Source: Paenibacillus anaericanus (GTDB lineage Bacteria > Bacillota > Bacilli > Paenibacillales > Paenibacillaceae). Taken from it: a stretch of 64,000 nucleotides of DNA. This document shows, piece by piece, positions 46,601 through 54,586 of the stretch (position 1 is its first letter; each line of letters starts with the position of its first letter). The stretch is taken from NCBI RefSeq assembly GCF_003994475.1, contig NZ_RZNY01000013.1:112362-176361 (forward strand). The letters run 5' to 3'. The notes beneath the pieces were generated by a model, which did not search any database, had not been told where the DNA came from, and saw nothing but the letters and a program-made list of their open reading frames with translations. Made by a program: the position numbers and the translations under genes.

Positions 46601-47355
46601 TTATCCTGAAAGATATACCTTGCGCCAAATGTATATTTCCCTATTAAGCTCAATGTCGTAATGACATCAATTATACTAGGATGGCATTTCTCTGGGTTCT
46701 CGAATAGAACGATTTCTGGCGTATTATATAAACATTTGTATAAGTCAGATAAAAATAGCCTTAACTCGGAATCATGGGTATAAAGTGAGAGATCTATGAT
46801 TGAAATTAGAGGATTGGTGGCAAGCCTACGCTCGTGAAGTAGACCAGCCATATGAGTAATACTGGTTCGTTTTCCTGTTCCTTCGGGGCCTAGCACAACG
46901 ATGATATTCTTTGGCTTCAAGCGGTCATACCCGGTAACATAAGGTCTTTTGAATGCAAGGCACAACTGATCCAAATACTGCTGTTGCCCAACAATACGCC
47001 GATCTATTTCGTGTCTAATACCTTGGAATATTGCTGTTAAATTAGTATTATCGGGGGTTACTATTGTCTGAGAATTGGGAGATCCATCTCTTCTCCATGA
47101 CGATCCCGTTCCTGCTGAGTTACTTCTTGCGTCCCCACTTGGAACCGACGGCCCCGCAGTTGGTGGCATCTGCTGATTCATCGTGGAAGCAGATCCTCCG
47201 CTACCTCTTGGTACAGGAGTTTGATTATTTAGTGGATGCTGATGTTTTGGATTATTAGGTCTGTATCTGGAAATGAACCCTTCCTCTTGTATCGCCTGAA
47301 TAATATTCCATTCAGGAAATAGAAAACGGATTATCCCTTTGAAATCAAATCGCAT
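43690..47355 (-). CDS. Multi-AAA ATPase: degenerate N-terminal ATPase plus three CbbX/SpoVK-like AAA modules
   Basis: A 1221-residue protein. A short N-terminal region (1-35) and a Pro/Ser/Gln linker (35-105) precede a ClpB-like ATPase module with Walker A GPEGTGKR (156-163) but an altered Walker B (IVLFENPEK, 215-223). Three CbbX/SpoVK-type AAA domains follow, each with GNPGTGKT (469-476, 737-744, 1008-1015), an intact LFIDEAY Walker B (529-535, 797-803, 1068-1074), and an SRFP arginine segment. Such motors remodel protein complexes; close relatives include EccA of type VII secretion and SpoVK. ATG 47355 has AAAGGCGG upstream; an earlier GTG has no site. It leads an operon with two membrane proteins. 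Confidence 0.88.
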   Translation of the reverse strand: MRFDFKGIIRFLFPEWNIIQAIQEEGFISRYRPNNPKHQHPLNNQTPVPRGSGGSASTMNQQMPPTAGPSVPSGDARSNSAGTGSSWRRDGSPNSQTIVTPDNTNLTAIFQGIRHEIDRRIVGQQQYLDQLCLAFKRPYVTGYDRLKPKNIIVVLGPEGTGKRTSITHMAGLLHERRLATNPLISIIDLSLYTHDSELRLFLSDLYKCLYNTPEIVLFENPEKCHPSIIDVITTLSLIGKYTFGARYIFQDNNLIEATGALLSNSISEIGVNGKIFVVSSVKSEQEVQDIFGIKFMNIVGDFIFTGDFSDSDLLELAMNYMKALGKKCVAQLAVTLFWDQAVHERIIMAYRSATGASGIEIFIQDNLYRPLAEYKLRNALQPNESIKISVLDGGFVAEIRGIQVHLADVLPRKRNTGLEEIKQELVKIIGIESVKQYILQLEDNLKVQQIRENAGFKNSQVSMHMIFTGNPGTGKTTIARIVAKYLKALGILSTGQLREVTRSDLIGQYVGHTAKLTQDVIKSALGGILFIDEAYSLCRDKYDTFGLEAIDTLVKSMEDNRDDLVVILAGYKEEMNDFLKVNSGLKSRFPNIIEFEDYTSEEMYQISLVIAKTKGYQIAEDCKDPLIQLYDQKQIKGKNDSGNGRLVRNVIEATILNQSKRVLEHAGIPLDMLLYEDFKFDERSGFDLEARLAPIIGLEQVKEFVRTQYRQLIAQEKRKSAGIQVDVTQSLHMVFSGNPGTGKTTIARIVADMFRDMGLLKSGQLVEIDRGGLVDKYVGHTAQKTEEVFRSALGGVLFIDEAYALASDGDSFGNEAINTLVKLIEDYRGEVIVILAGYQKEMSDFLKVNPGLDSRFPLKINFPDYTAAELQAIALKFISDKGFMLAEAGNIILNEQINILYKHQSTPSGNGRMIRNYIEEITRNQSARIAMNEIALEDMNVIIPSDIEPKSTELINFDLEAELSKIIGLDEVKDYIRSLNARLRVQKERKKLGLTVDESMTLHMIFKGNPGTGKTMVARTIAQVLYNIGVIKTNKLVETDRSLLVAGYVGQTAIQTREIFMNALDGVLFIDEAYALAQGGISDFGKEAIDTLVKLMDDYRDRIVIVLAGYSRNMDSFLTVNPGLKSRFPNIITFENYNTEQLMQISEKFFIGKGYELDESAKIKLSDLLEGARRDPYFGNGRYVRNVYEKAVNNQAIRLSADTDLTREDLITISGFDIGGG

Positions 47356-47548
47356 TCTTGTGTCCGCCTTTCTTAGTCGTAGCACTTGAATCTTGCAATA
47401 CTATTCTACAATAAAGGCAGATATTCCTTTATATTGGAACATTATACTTAAAGAGAAATTCCAACTGAATCATGTGAGTTGGTATTATATTTGAACAAAT
47501 AACAATAATCGAATGCCACCCAGAGTCCGTTTTTGTTATTCAAAAAAG

Positions 47549-47577
47549 TTGACATATAAGTTTCCATAATTTATTAT
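47549..47577 (+). promoter_or_regulatory. Sigma-A promoter of padR-DUF2812
   Basis: TTGACA at 47549-47554, 17-base spacer, TATTAT at 47572-47577. The operator palindrome overlaps its -10 end. Confidence 0.7.
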
Positions 47578-47607
47578 ATCGGTAATGGATATATCCATTG
47601 CCGATAT
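47576..47607. promoter_or_regulatory. PadR operator, 32-base inverted repeat
   Basis: Arms ATATCGGTAATGGATA and TATCCATTGCCGATAT match at 15 of 16 positions. The repeat covers the -10 and start region of the padR promoter and lies 32 bases before the padR start, the expected layout for autorepression. Confidence 0.75.
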
Positions 47608-47638
47608 ATCCACGCATGATATATAAGGAGGTGTAGAA

Positions 47639-47992
47639 TTGTCTAGAAATGATTCCATGTTGACAGAGCAACTAACAGATTCGGCATATTATATTCTACT
47701 CTCGCTTCTTGTCCCCAGACATGGTTACGCGATCATGAAGTACATTGAAGAATTAACAGAAGGCGAAGTAACGGTAGGCCCAGCTACACTGTATACGCTA
47801 ATTAAGAAAATGATGAAGAACGAACATATTGAAGCAGGGAGTTCGGATGACGAACGACGTAAACCTTATATGGTAACCATCAAAGGCAGAGAGATCGTCA
47901 TGAACGAAATCGAACGACGCTCACGCATGGCACAGCATGGATTGAAGGCAATAGAATCCGCTAAGGAGGAGAACGAATATGAGAAAAACTAA
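47639..47992 (+). CDS. PadR-family transcriptional regulator
   Basis: A 117-residue PadR regulator. The winged helix includes DSAYYILLSLLVPRHGYAIMKYIEELTEGEVTVGPATLYTLIKKM, with the typical HGY and GPATLYTL signature. A C-terminal helix mediates dimerisation. Start is TTG with AAGGAGGT upstream. It overlaps the following DUF2812 gene by 14 bases. A palindromic operator lies over its promoter, so it probably controls its own two-gene transcript and responds to a membrane-related stress or ligand. Confidence 0.92.
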   Translation: MSRNDSMLTEQLTDSAYYILLSLLVPRHGYAIMKYIEELTEGEVTVGPATLYTLIKKMMKNEHIEAGSSDDERRKPYMVTIKGREIVMNEIERRSRMAQHGLKAIESAKEENEYEKN

Positions 47993-48527
47993 AAGTCATC
48001 GCTATATAACATCACAAGGGACCGCCTTTGCAGAGAAAAAAGAGATGCTGAAGATGGGGAAATTGGCACAGCAAGGCTGGCAACTGGAGTCTTTTGCCTT
48101 TCTCGGTTATCGTCTACGTAAAGCGGAACCACAGAACCTCATCTATGAAATGGATTATCATGTAGTTCATAAAGCAGATATGAATAATTATGTAGATACC
48201 TTTGCAGCCGCTGGATGGAATCATGTCTGCTCTGCGGGAAGCATACACGTCTTTTCAGCCCGACCTGGCACAACTCCCATCTATTCTGACAGAAATACCT
48301 CTTACGAGAAGTATAATAGAATTACTAGATCTGTGGGAATGGTTACCCTTATTTTCGCGATATTTGCTGTCGTGGGTTTTGGGTTAACTGCCTATACAGA
48401 GAATAAAGATAGCTTTATAGAATCTATCTATTTCTACTTGGGCACTGTGGGTATCACCATCGCTGTACCCGCTTTGATGACATATACCGCCCTTATGTTC
48501 AGAAGAAGAGCCGAGAAGAAGGTATAA
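47979..48527 (+). CDS. DUF2812 membrane protein
   Basis: A 182-residue protein of the DUF2812 family, which is nearly always paired with PadR regulators. The N-terminal soluble part has the family features KMGKLAQQGWQLESF and GWNHVCSAGSIHVFSA; two membrane helices lie at about 117-138 and 152-172. AGGAGGAGAACG precedes the ATG. It is translationally linked to padR. Its biochemical role is not known. Confidence 0.85.
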   Translation: MRKTKSHRYITSQGTAFAEKKEMLKMGKLAQQGWQLESFAFLGYRLRKAEPQNLIYEMDYHVVHKADMNNYVDTFAAAGWNHVCSAGSIHVFSARPGTTPIYSDRNTSYEKYNRITRSVGMVTLIFAIFAVVGFGLTAYTENKDSFIESIYFYLGTVGITIAVPALMTYTALMFRRRAEKKV

Positions 48528-48543
48528 ACCCATTTCGAACCGA

Positions 48544-49341
48544 TTAATCATATAATCCCTTTCGGTATGTACCTGGAGAAACTTCGTAAAAGTTACGGAA
48601 AATACGGTTGAAATAAGTATAGCTACCAAATCCCGAAGCCTCGGCGATTTGTTCAAGAGTCATTGGGCTTGATTTCATCAAATCCATAGCTAGAGAAAGA
48701 CGTAATTTATGTACGTATTGAAGAATAGACATCCCATACTCTTGCTTAAACACCCCCATTACTCTTGACATACTGAGCCCTACATGCTTTGCTATTTGCT
48801 CCAGCTCAATGGAACTCGTCGCATACGATTCCAAATAATGCTTAATACGCAGAGCATGATAGGCTGATATTGAGGAAGGCTCGGATACTTCAGACACCGC
48901 CCGATCTATTAAATAACATAAGGCTTGCAGTAGAGTAACCTTAAGTTCAGTTGATCCTCCATCCAATCTCCGTTTCTCTAACACTAATTGATGCCATAGT
49001 TCCCTTAACCTCCCCTCATCAGAGACCCGTGAAAGCTGCGGACGTTTCACTTGACCCCACCACCGATCTAGCCAAGTTCCGTTACAAAATACATAATAAT
49101 CCGCACTTGTACCAGATCCATTCGACCCCATATTAATACGCAGATCGTACAGGTCTCCTGGACGTAAAAGTAGTAGGTCTCCTGGATATAATTGATAAGC
49201 ACCTGACTCCAGAACTACTTGGCTACTACCTTCTGCTTGGAACCGAAATATATATGAATCCGTGCCTTTACTCATATTCATCTGGAAGGGATTTTTGTGT
49301 ATTGAATAATCACATAAGATCACTTCAAGGTCAAAGTCCAT
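48544..49341 (-). CDS. AraC-family transcriptional regulator with cupin sensor
   Basis: A 265-residue regulator. The N-terminal half (about 1-120) is a cupin-like ligand domain (YQLYPGDLLLLRPGDLYDL), and the C-terminal 100 residues are the AraC DNA-binding pair, ending in EVSPGTYRKGLYD. AAAGGGGGATG lies before the ATG. It is divergent from a GH30 glycosidase gene 148 bases away, the usual position for a local sugar-responsive activator. The inducer is not known. Confidence 0.9.
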   Translation of the reverse strand: MDFDLEVILCDYSIHKNPFQMNMSKGTDSYIFRFQAEGSSQVVLESGAYQLYPGDLLLLRPGDLYDLRINMGSNGSGTSADYYVFCNGTWLDRWWGQVKRPQLSRVSDEGRLRELWHQLVLEKRRLDGGSTELKVTLLQALCYLIDRAVSEVSEPSSISAYHALRIKHYLESYATSSIELEQIAKHVGLSMSRVMGVFKQEYGMSILQYVHKLRLSLAMDLMKSSPMTLEQIAEASGFGSYTYFNRIFRNFYEVSPGTYRKGLYD

Positions 49342-49489
49342 TGTTCTTCATCCCCCTTTATATTTTCGATGTTATCATATTGTTCAGGTTTGTACATGTT
49401 TTGTTTCTTCTTTATCTCACTTAATCTTTCTATAATTATCCTATATGAACTTATGTTCAACCTATACGGCTAACAAAGGAGATAAGAAC

Positions 49490-50836
49490 ATGACTATGCA
49501 CAAAATACGTGTAATTCAAACTGCTCAAGACACTGCGGATCGACTTACGGAACAAGAGGCTCTAACTTTCACTCCGGATCTTCATGATGATCGTGAGAAC
49601 CAATTGATCAACGTTTATGACGATATTGAGTATCAGGAAATCATCGGATTTGGTGGTGCCTTGACTGAAGCTTCGGCTGTAACTATTGCCAAACTAAGTG
49701 AAGACAAGCAACAAGAGATCCTCCAGGCATATTTTGATAAAGCTACAGGTATTGGATACACCTTCTGCCGCTCCCATATCAACAGCTGCGACTTTTCATT
49801 AGGTAATTACTCTTATGTAGATGTTGAAGATCCTAGTTTGGAGAGCTTTGATATTTCGAGAGACCGCGAAGCGATTATGCCACTGATCAGTAAGGCGGCG
49901 AATATCGCAGGCGATGAATTTAAGTTGTTTTCTTCACCTTGGAGCCCACCAGCCTGGATGAAGACTAACGGGGAAATGAATAATGGAGGCAAGCTAAAAC
50001 CAGAATTCCTTGAGGTTTGGGCCCAATATTTTGTGAAATATATACAAGCCTATGAAGCTGAGGGTATTCGTATTTGGGGTCTTAGCGTACAGAATGAAGC
50101 CAAGGCTAAGCAAATTTGGGATTCCTGTATTTATACAGCCGAGGAGGAGAAGGACTTTGTTCGCGATCACCTAGGACCCGCCCTTGAAGTGAATGGATTA
50201 TCTCACGTTAAAGTCATGATCTGGGATCATAATAAAGAGCGGGTATACGACCGTGCAAAGGTCGCTTTTGAGGATGAGGCTGCTTCAAAATACATCTGGG
50301 GAATTGGTTTTCACTGGTACTCAGGTGACCACTTTGAAGCACTATCTGCTGTTCATGACCGTTTTCCTGATAAAGCTCTTGTGTTTACAGAAGGATGCCA
50401 AGAAGGTGGTGTTCATCTAAATTCTTGGAAGACCGGAGAACGCTATGCTCATGACATCATGGGCAATCTAAACAATTGGATGTCCGCTTGGACAGATTGG
50501 AATATCGTCTTGGATGAACAAGGTGGACCCAACCATGTAGGTAACTACTGCGATGCTCCAATCATAGCGGATACAATTCAGAATGAAGTCATATATGAAA
50601 GCTCTTATTACTATATCGGGCAATTCAGTAAATTCATCCTTCCAGGGGCTAAACGTATCGCTTCAAGTAAGTATACCGATCAACTAGAAACATCAGCCTT
50701 CAAAAATCCAGACGGATCCATCGTTGTTGTTATCTTAAATCGGACGGATAATACAATTCCCTACGCCTTACGTTATCAAGGGCAACTTGCGGATACAGCG
50801 TGTCCTCCACATTCGATTCAGACTTTGATTTTTTAA
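49490..50836 (+). CDS. Glycoside hydrolase family 30 (glucosylceramidase-like)
   Basis: A 448-residue GH30 enzyme. Conserved pieces: GFGGALTEASA (53-63), FSSPWSPPAWMK (148-159), VQNE with general acid Glu203, and FTEG with nucleophile Glu301. The residue after Glu203 is Ala; most family members have Pro. No signal peptide is present, so it works inside the cell on an imported beta-glucoside. ATG 49490 has AAAGGAG 8 bases upstream; the frame extends 15 codons earlier without a site. A terminator follows at 50854-50888. Confidence 0.9.
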   Translation: MTMHKIRVIQTAQDTADRLTEQEALTFTPDLHDDRENQLINVYDDIEYQEIIGFGGALTEASAVTIAKLSEDKQQEILQAYFDKATGIGYTFCRSHINSCDFSLGNYSYVDVEDPSLESFDISRDREAIMPLISKAANIAGDEFKLFSSPWSPPAWMKTNGEMNNGGKLKPEFLEVWAQYFVKYIQAYEAEGIRIWGLSVQNEAKAKQIWDSCIYTAEEEKDFVRDHLGPALEVNGLSHVKVMIWDHNKERVYDRAKVAFEDEAASKYIWGIGFHWYSGDHFEALSAVHDRFPDKALVFTEGCQEGGVHLNSWKTGERYAHDIMGNLNNWMSAWTDWNIVLDEQGGPNHVGNYCDAPIIADTIQNEVIYESSYYYIGQFSKFILPGAKRIASSKYTDQLETSAFKNPDGSIVVVILNRTDNTIPYALRYQGQLADTACPPHSIQTLIF

Positions 50837-50853
50837 TATCTTGTACGTGGAAA

Positions 50854-50888
50854 AGAGATGATTCCTGTAATGGGATCATCTTTTTTTG
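50854..50888 (+). terminator. Terminator after GH30 gene
   Basis: AGATGATTCC at 50856-50865 pairs with GGGATCATCT at 50872-50881, followed by seven T. Confidence 0.88.
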
Positions 50889-50968
50889 CGTCCTTCGGAC
50901 TCCTCTCATCTTCGATAATTGGCCGAAGATACTATGTGGATTCCTCCCTCTTTCTATTAAACTAGGGA

Positions 50969-51784
50969 TTAAATCGTGTCTTTATCAACCTCATGCCATA
51001 AATAATCAAGTAGGATCGGGGGAATATACATAGGTCTTATCCATTGATAGGTCAGATCAAGTAAGAGTTCTCCAAGCAAAAAGTTCCCTTTCGTACTAAG
51101 CTGCATCTTCCATTTTCCGCTAGCTACAGCCTTACCCTGCCCTACCCTTTCTCCGGCCTCTTCATAGGAGAATTCTTGTCCTTTACTTCGTTCGATATCC
51201 GCTAATGCAGATTCATAGTTTCGCTTCTGCTCTAACTCTTTCGCTTCGGTGAAATCAGAATCATACACCTGTGAAAAATCTAGTCCTTTAAGTTTATTTC
51301 GTTCGATTAGATCTTTGAATGCTTCAGTGACATAAACTCTAGTTGTTGCTCCCTGATTAATCTTAAACATATAAGTGTCTTCTGGCACTTTATGAAAGTC
51401 AAAAACAAGTTTATTAAATCCCGCCCATGAACCATCATCAAATGTCCTAAAATCAGATCTCTGCCAATCTACACAATCTAGCACATTAGTAACATTTACC
51501 ATAAAAAACTCAAAATCATCATGAATTAGCGGAAGAAATTCTACTTCATTGCAGGTGAAAGGCTCCATAAGTTCCTTCACTCTTTTCGATACAACCGGCT
51601 GTCCAATGATATAATACGGAAAATCTTTATAGGTTCTTTTAAACAAGGTTTCTAGTTTAATTGGTGTCCAGATATTCTGTTTTGGACTACCATCAAAATC
51701 TGAATGAATGGGATGTTCATCATTATTAAACACTGCTGAAAAATTCATTGCCTTCGAATGTTCTCGAAACTTATAAACCTTCAT
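50969..51784 (-). CDS. Imm11/DUF1629-type immunity protein
   Basis: A 271-residue protein of the Imm11 (DUF1629) group, which neutralises toxins of polymorphic contact or secretion systems. Family pieces: the N-terminal VYKFREHSKAMNF, NEVEFLPLIHDDFEFFMVNVTNVLDCVD, and RVYVTEAFKDLIERNKLKGLDFSQV. GGAGGTG precedes the ATG. It lies alone: no toxin gene with LXG, WXG or other delivery domains is found on either side. It may protect against toxins of competing cells or be a relic of a lost toxin locus. Confidence 0.8.
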   Translation of the reverse strand: MKVYKFREHSKAMNFSAVFNNDEHPIHSDFDGSPKQNIWTPIKLETLFKRTYKDFPYYIIGQPVVSKRVKELMEPFTCNEVEFLPLIHDDFEFFMVNVTNVLDCVDWQRSDFRTFDDGSWAGFNKLVFDFHKVPEDTYMFKINQGATTRVYVTEAFKDLIERNKLKGLDFSQVYDSDFTEAKELEQKRNYESALADIERSKGQEFSYEEAGERVGQGKAVASGKWKMQLSTKGNFLLGELLLDLTYQWIRPMYIPPILLDYLWHEVDKDTI

Positions 51785-51925
51785 TTAAAAAAACACCTCC
51801 TTAAATATGGATCTAGACTTCATAACATATGACTATCATTTTGCGACTGTTGCTGTATGAGAAAATGAGCTCTCTGTTAAAACTACATATTATCGTTTCA
51901 TAGGATTCATCCAGAATAAGTAATC

Positions 51926-52069
51926 TTAAATCTCCGACTTCTCAACCTCATGTAATAAACAAGGTGGTTCTGATGAATCATCTTCCAAATCGATTGGCAG
52001 GGAAATACTCCATAGTCTATTAAATGTACAAAGAAGTCGCCCCTTTTGGAATGGCGATGTTACTTCCAT
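51926..52069 (-). pseudogene. Likely C-terminal remnant of a second Imm11-type gene
   Basis: The minus strand reads a short open frame of 47 codons ending in PPCLLHEVEKSEI, which resembles the end of the intact neighbour (PPILLDYLWHEVDKDTI), with KGRLLC preceding it much like KGNFLLGE. The rest of that gene is absent. The 12-base arms AAAGAAGTCGCC and GGCGACTTCTTT at 52030-52041 and 52082-52093 overlap its upstream part. This indicates duplication followed by decay. Confidence 0.5.
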
Positions 52070-52128
52070 TCTACAGAAAGAGGCGACTTCTTTGCATTGT
52101 TTTATATGTAAAATTGTGACAATTCATG

Positions 52129-52320
52129 TTCGAAGTAGCGTAGAGGATGGAACGATTTCGGAAAAGCGTTAGCGGTCGCCTAAAAGCTTTCCTTTGGAAA
52201 GCTACTTCGGAAGCATACGCTTGGTCTCCTAATTTCAACCGTTACACGGTTTCAATCCAGAAATTTGGAGACCGTAGCGATTGAAGGAACGTTCCATTCA
52301 CGGAGCATCCACTCAAAACA
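52129..52320. repeat. Structured intergenic repeat-like element
   Basis: About 190 bases with nested inverted repeats: outer ATGGAACG/CGTTCCAT-type arms (near 52147 and 52289), GGTCTCCTAATTTC (52222-52235) against GAAATTTGGAGACC (52260-52273), and AAAAGCTTTCC against GGAAAGCT (52182-52203). No reading frame spans it. It sits between the Imm11 remnant and the stop of a desulfurase-like gene, starting and ending cleanly. It looks like a dispersed element that folds into an RNA hairpin cluster; I recall similar sequences in Paenibacillus genomes but cannot check that here. Confidence 0.5.
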
Positions 52321-52323
52321 CTC

Positions 52324-53823
52324 CTACCATGAGAACCATTGCTCAATCGGCGGATTGGACACCGACTTCACATGATGGAATTCATTATTACCCGGGTGAT
52401 AGACGTAGTCCTTCCTATATTCTTCAATATTCTGCATAATATCTCTGATCGCGTGAATGATGTACTCTATCTCACTGTTTGTCATAATAGGATGAAGCGA
52501 AATACGTACCCAGCCGGGTTTATACGACAAATCCCCTGTATCAATGGTATCCGTAATTTGTTTGGACACGGTCTGATTCAAGTTAAATAAATAGTGCCCA
52601 AATGTTCCTGCGCAGGAACAGCCTCCCCTTGTTTGAATGCCGTACCGATCATTAAGTAGACGGACCATCAAATTATAATGAATATTCTCCAGATAAAAAG
52701 AAACAATGCCCTTTCGTTCGCTAATATGTCCGTCGAGCACATGCAGGCCGTGGATTCTTCCCAGCTTGGGTAGAAGAATGTCGAGCATCTCCCACTCTCT
52801 ATGCTGCATTTGCTGCGTACCCATTTTTTCTTTTAATGTAATACATAGTGCAGTTCTAATCGTCTGTAGAAAACCCGGAGTACCCCCATCCTCACGCGAT
52901 TCCATATCCCAGTTATAACGTTTACCGCCCCATGGGTTACTCCAAAGTACGGTTCCTCCTCCAGGATGGTCAGGAACTGGACTTGAGATCAATCTTGAAT
53001 CAACGATTAGAACGCCACTAGCGCCAGGCCCGCCCAAAAATTTATGCGGGGAAAAATAAATAGCATCCAGCTTCTCCAGCGGATGAGCAGGATGCATATT
53101 AATGTCGACATATGGCGCAGATGCAGAAAAATCGATAAAACATAGTCCTCCGTATTCGTGCATTTTCCGAGAAAGTGCATGATAGGGAGTTTGAACACCT
53201 GTCACATTAGAGCATGCAGTGAACGCACCGATCTTGAACTTACGATTCTGATAATCCCGGAGCTTCCGTTCAAGTTGCTCAGGATCTACTAAGCCCTGCT
53301 GGTCCGGTTCAACAATAACCACATCACCGATCGTTTCCATCCATGATAATTGATTCGAGTGATGCTCCATATGCGTCACAAAAATGATCGGACGTTCCTC
53401 TTCAGGCAATAGAAGTTTTTCTCGCAAATGGTTAGGTACTTTTAGCCCAAGTAAACGCTGCAGCTTATTCACCATCGCCGTCATTCCTGAACCACCTGTT
53501 AGCAATACGTCACATTCATCCGCATGAACATGACTCTTAATAATATCCCGTGCATGCTTATAAGCCAGAGTCATGGTCGTTCCCGTCACATTCGATTCCG
53601 TATGCGTATTGGCAACAAATGGCCCATACACATCTGTAAGTTTGTTCTCAATGGGCCGAAAAAGTCGACCGCTAGCCATCCAGTCGGCATACAGTATCCC
53701 CTTTTTACCATATGCCGTCATGAAAGTCTGATCGATTCCGATCATTTGTTTTCTAAAAGGATAGAAGTACGTCTCCAATCCACTGACACAGTAGGACTCA
53801 CTTCCAATTCGCGCTTGAAGCAA
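52324..53823 (-). CDS. Class V aminotransferase / cysteine desulfurase-like protein
   Basis: A 499-residue fold-type-I PLP enzyme related to cysteine desulfurases. Cofactor features: CFIDFSASAPYVD (228-240, Asp231), SPHKFLGGPGASG with PLP lysine Lys261, and the conserved HMEHHSNQLSW (151-161). A RGGCSCAG segment near 405 supplies the position where desulfurases hold the sulfur-carrying cysteine. It is about 90 residues longer than standard IscS/SufS enzymes. Start is TTG with GGGGGGAG 9 bases upstream. It follows a DsrE-type gene by 67 bases, which suggests sulfur transfer between them. Confidence 0.8.
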   Translation of the reverse strand: MLQARIGSESYCVSGLETYFYPFRKQMIGIDQTFMTAYGKKGILYADWMASGRLFRPIENKLTDVYGPFVANTHTESNVTGTTMTLAYKHARDIIKSHVHADECDVLLTGGSGMTAMVNKLQRLLGLKVPNHLREKLLLPEEERPIIFVTHMEHHSNQLSWMETIGDVVIVEPDQQGLVDPEQLERKLRDYQNRKFKIGAFTACSNVTGVQTPYHALSRKMHEYGGLCFIDFSASAPYVDINMHPAHPLEKLDAIYFSPHKFLGGPGASGVLIVDSRLISSPVPDHPGGGTVLWSNPWGGKRYNWDMESREDGGTPGFLQTIRTALCITLKEKMGTQQMQHREWEMLDILLPKLGRIHGLHVLDGHISERKGIVSFYLENIHYNLMVRLLNDRYGIQTRGGCSCAGTFGHYLFNLNQTVSKQITDTIDTGDLSYKPGWVRISLHPIMTNSEIEYIIHAIRDIMQNIEEYRKDYVYHPGNNEFHHVKSVSNPPIEQWFSW

Positions 53824-53890
53824 TGGTGTTCTCCCCCCGACATATCGCTACTCTAATGTATGCCCAGTGAAAGAATTGGGTTAATGCGGG

Positions 53891-54367
53891 TCAAATAAAC
53901 ATCTGTATATTAGATTCAAGAGCGCCCTTGAGAAAATCTTTAGCTTCAACAATCTTAACTTCAGGGAGAAATTCCTCCTGCTTAAACCCCATGACTTCCA
54001 CGGACAGTTTGCATGCATAGAAATTAACTTGTTTTTTTCGAGCACCCTTAAGAAAATCAATCAATCGTGGTGCGTGATCGTCGTCCATCATATCCAATAG
54101 AATTCGCTTGCCTACACCGGCCCAGTTCATTTTGGATAAGGGTAGATCCTCAGGACCTTTGGGCGAAATGAATGAAAACATTTTTTCGTACAAAGTTTTA
54201 TCATCGTTAGACATACTCTCTGGATCACGAATCAAAGATAATCCCCAGAACGCAAAGAATATATTCACTTCCACATCCATCTCCCGAGCCGTATTCGCTA
54301 AAATGAGCGCAGCCATCGCCTTGTCATATTCCCCACTGAACATAATGAGATCCATTGTTTTGGTCAT
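53891..54367 (-). CDS. DsrE/DrsE-type sulfur carrier family protein
   Basis: A 158-residue DsrE/F-like protein. It begins KTMDLIMFSGEYDKAMAALILANTA, a typical strand-helix start, and has FYACKLSVEVMG near 116-127, with Cys119 in the position that can carry persulfide in related proteins. AGGAGG precedes the ATG. It is the first gene of a pair with the desulfurase-like protein, so the two may pass sulfur to an unidentified acceptor. Confidence 0.8.
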   Translation of the reverse strand: MTKTMDLIMFSGEYDKAMAALILANTAREMDVEVNIFFAFWGLSLIRDPESMSNDDKTLYEKMFSFISPKGPEDLPLSKMNWAGVGKRILLDMMDDDHAPRLIDFLKGARKKQVNFYACKLSVEVMGFKQEEFLPEVKIVEAKDFLKGALESNIQMFI

Positions 54368-54586
54368 ACTGATACGTCCTCCTATATCATAGTTTGCTGT
54401 TATTGTTTACCATGAGGGGAAAATTTATAGCAGAGTCCTGTGACAATTGTGAGCAAACAAAAATGGACACCCAACCGTGTCCACAGCACTACATAATATA
54501 TTTTGACCCAAAGGTAATCCCAATCCGAATAATTCATGTATAATTGTTATAACAGTTGAATAGTATAATTAAGGAGGATAATAAGG

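Noticed and set aside
43690..47385. Type VII secretion locus
   Set aside because: The AAA domains resemble EccA, but no WXG100, EssC or other secretion genes are in the window.
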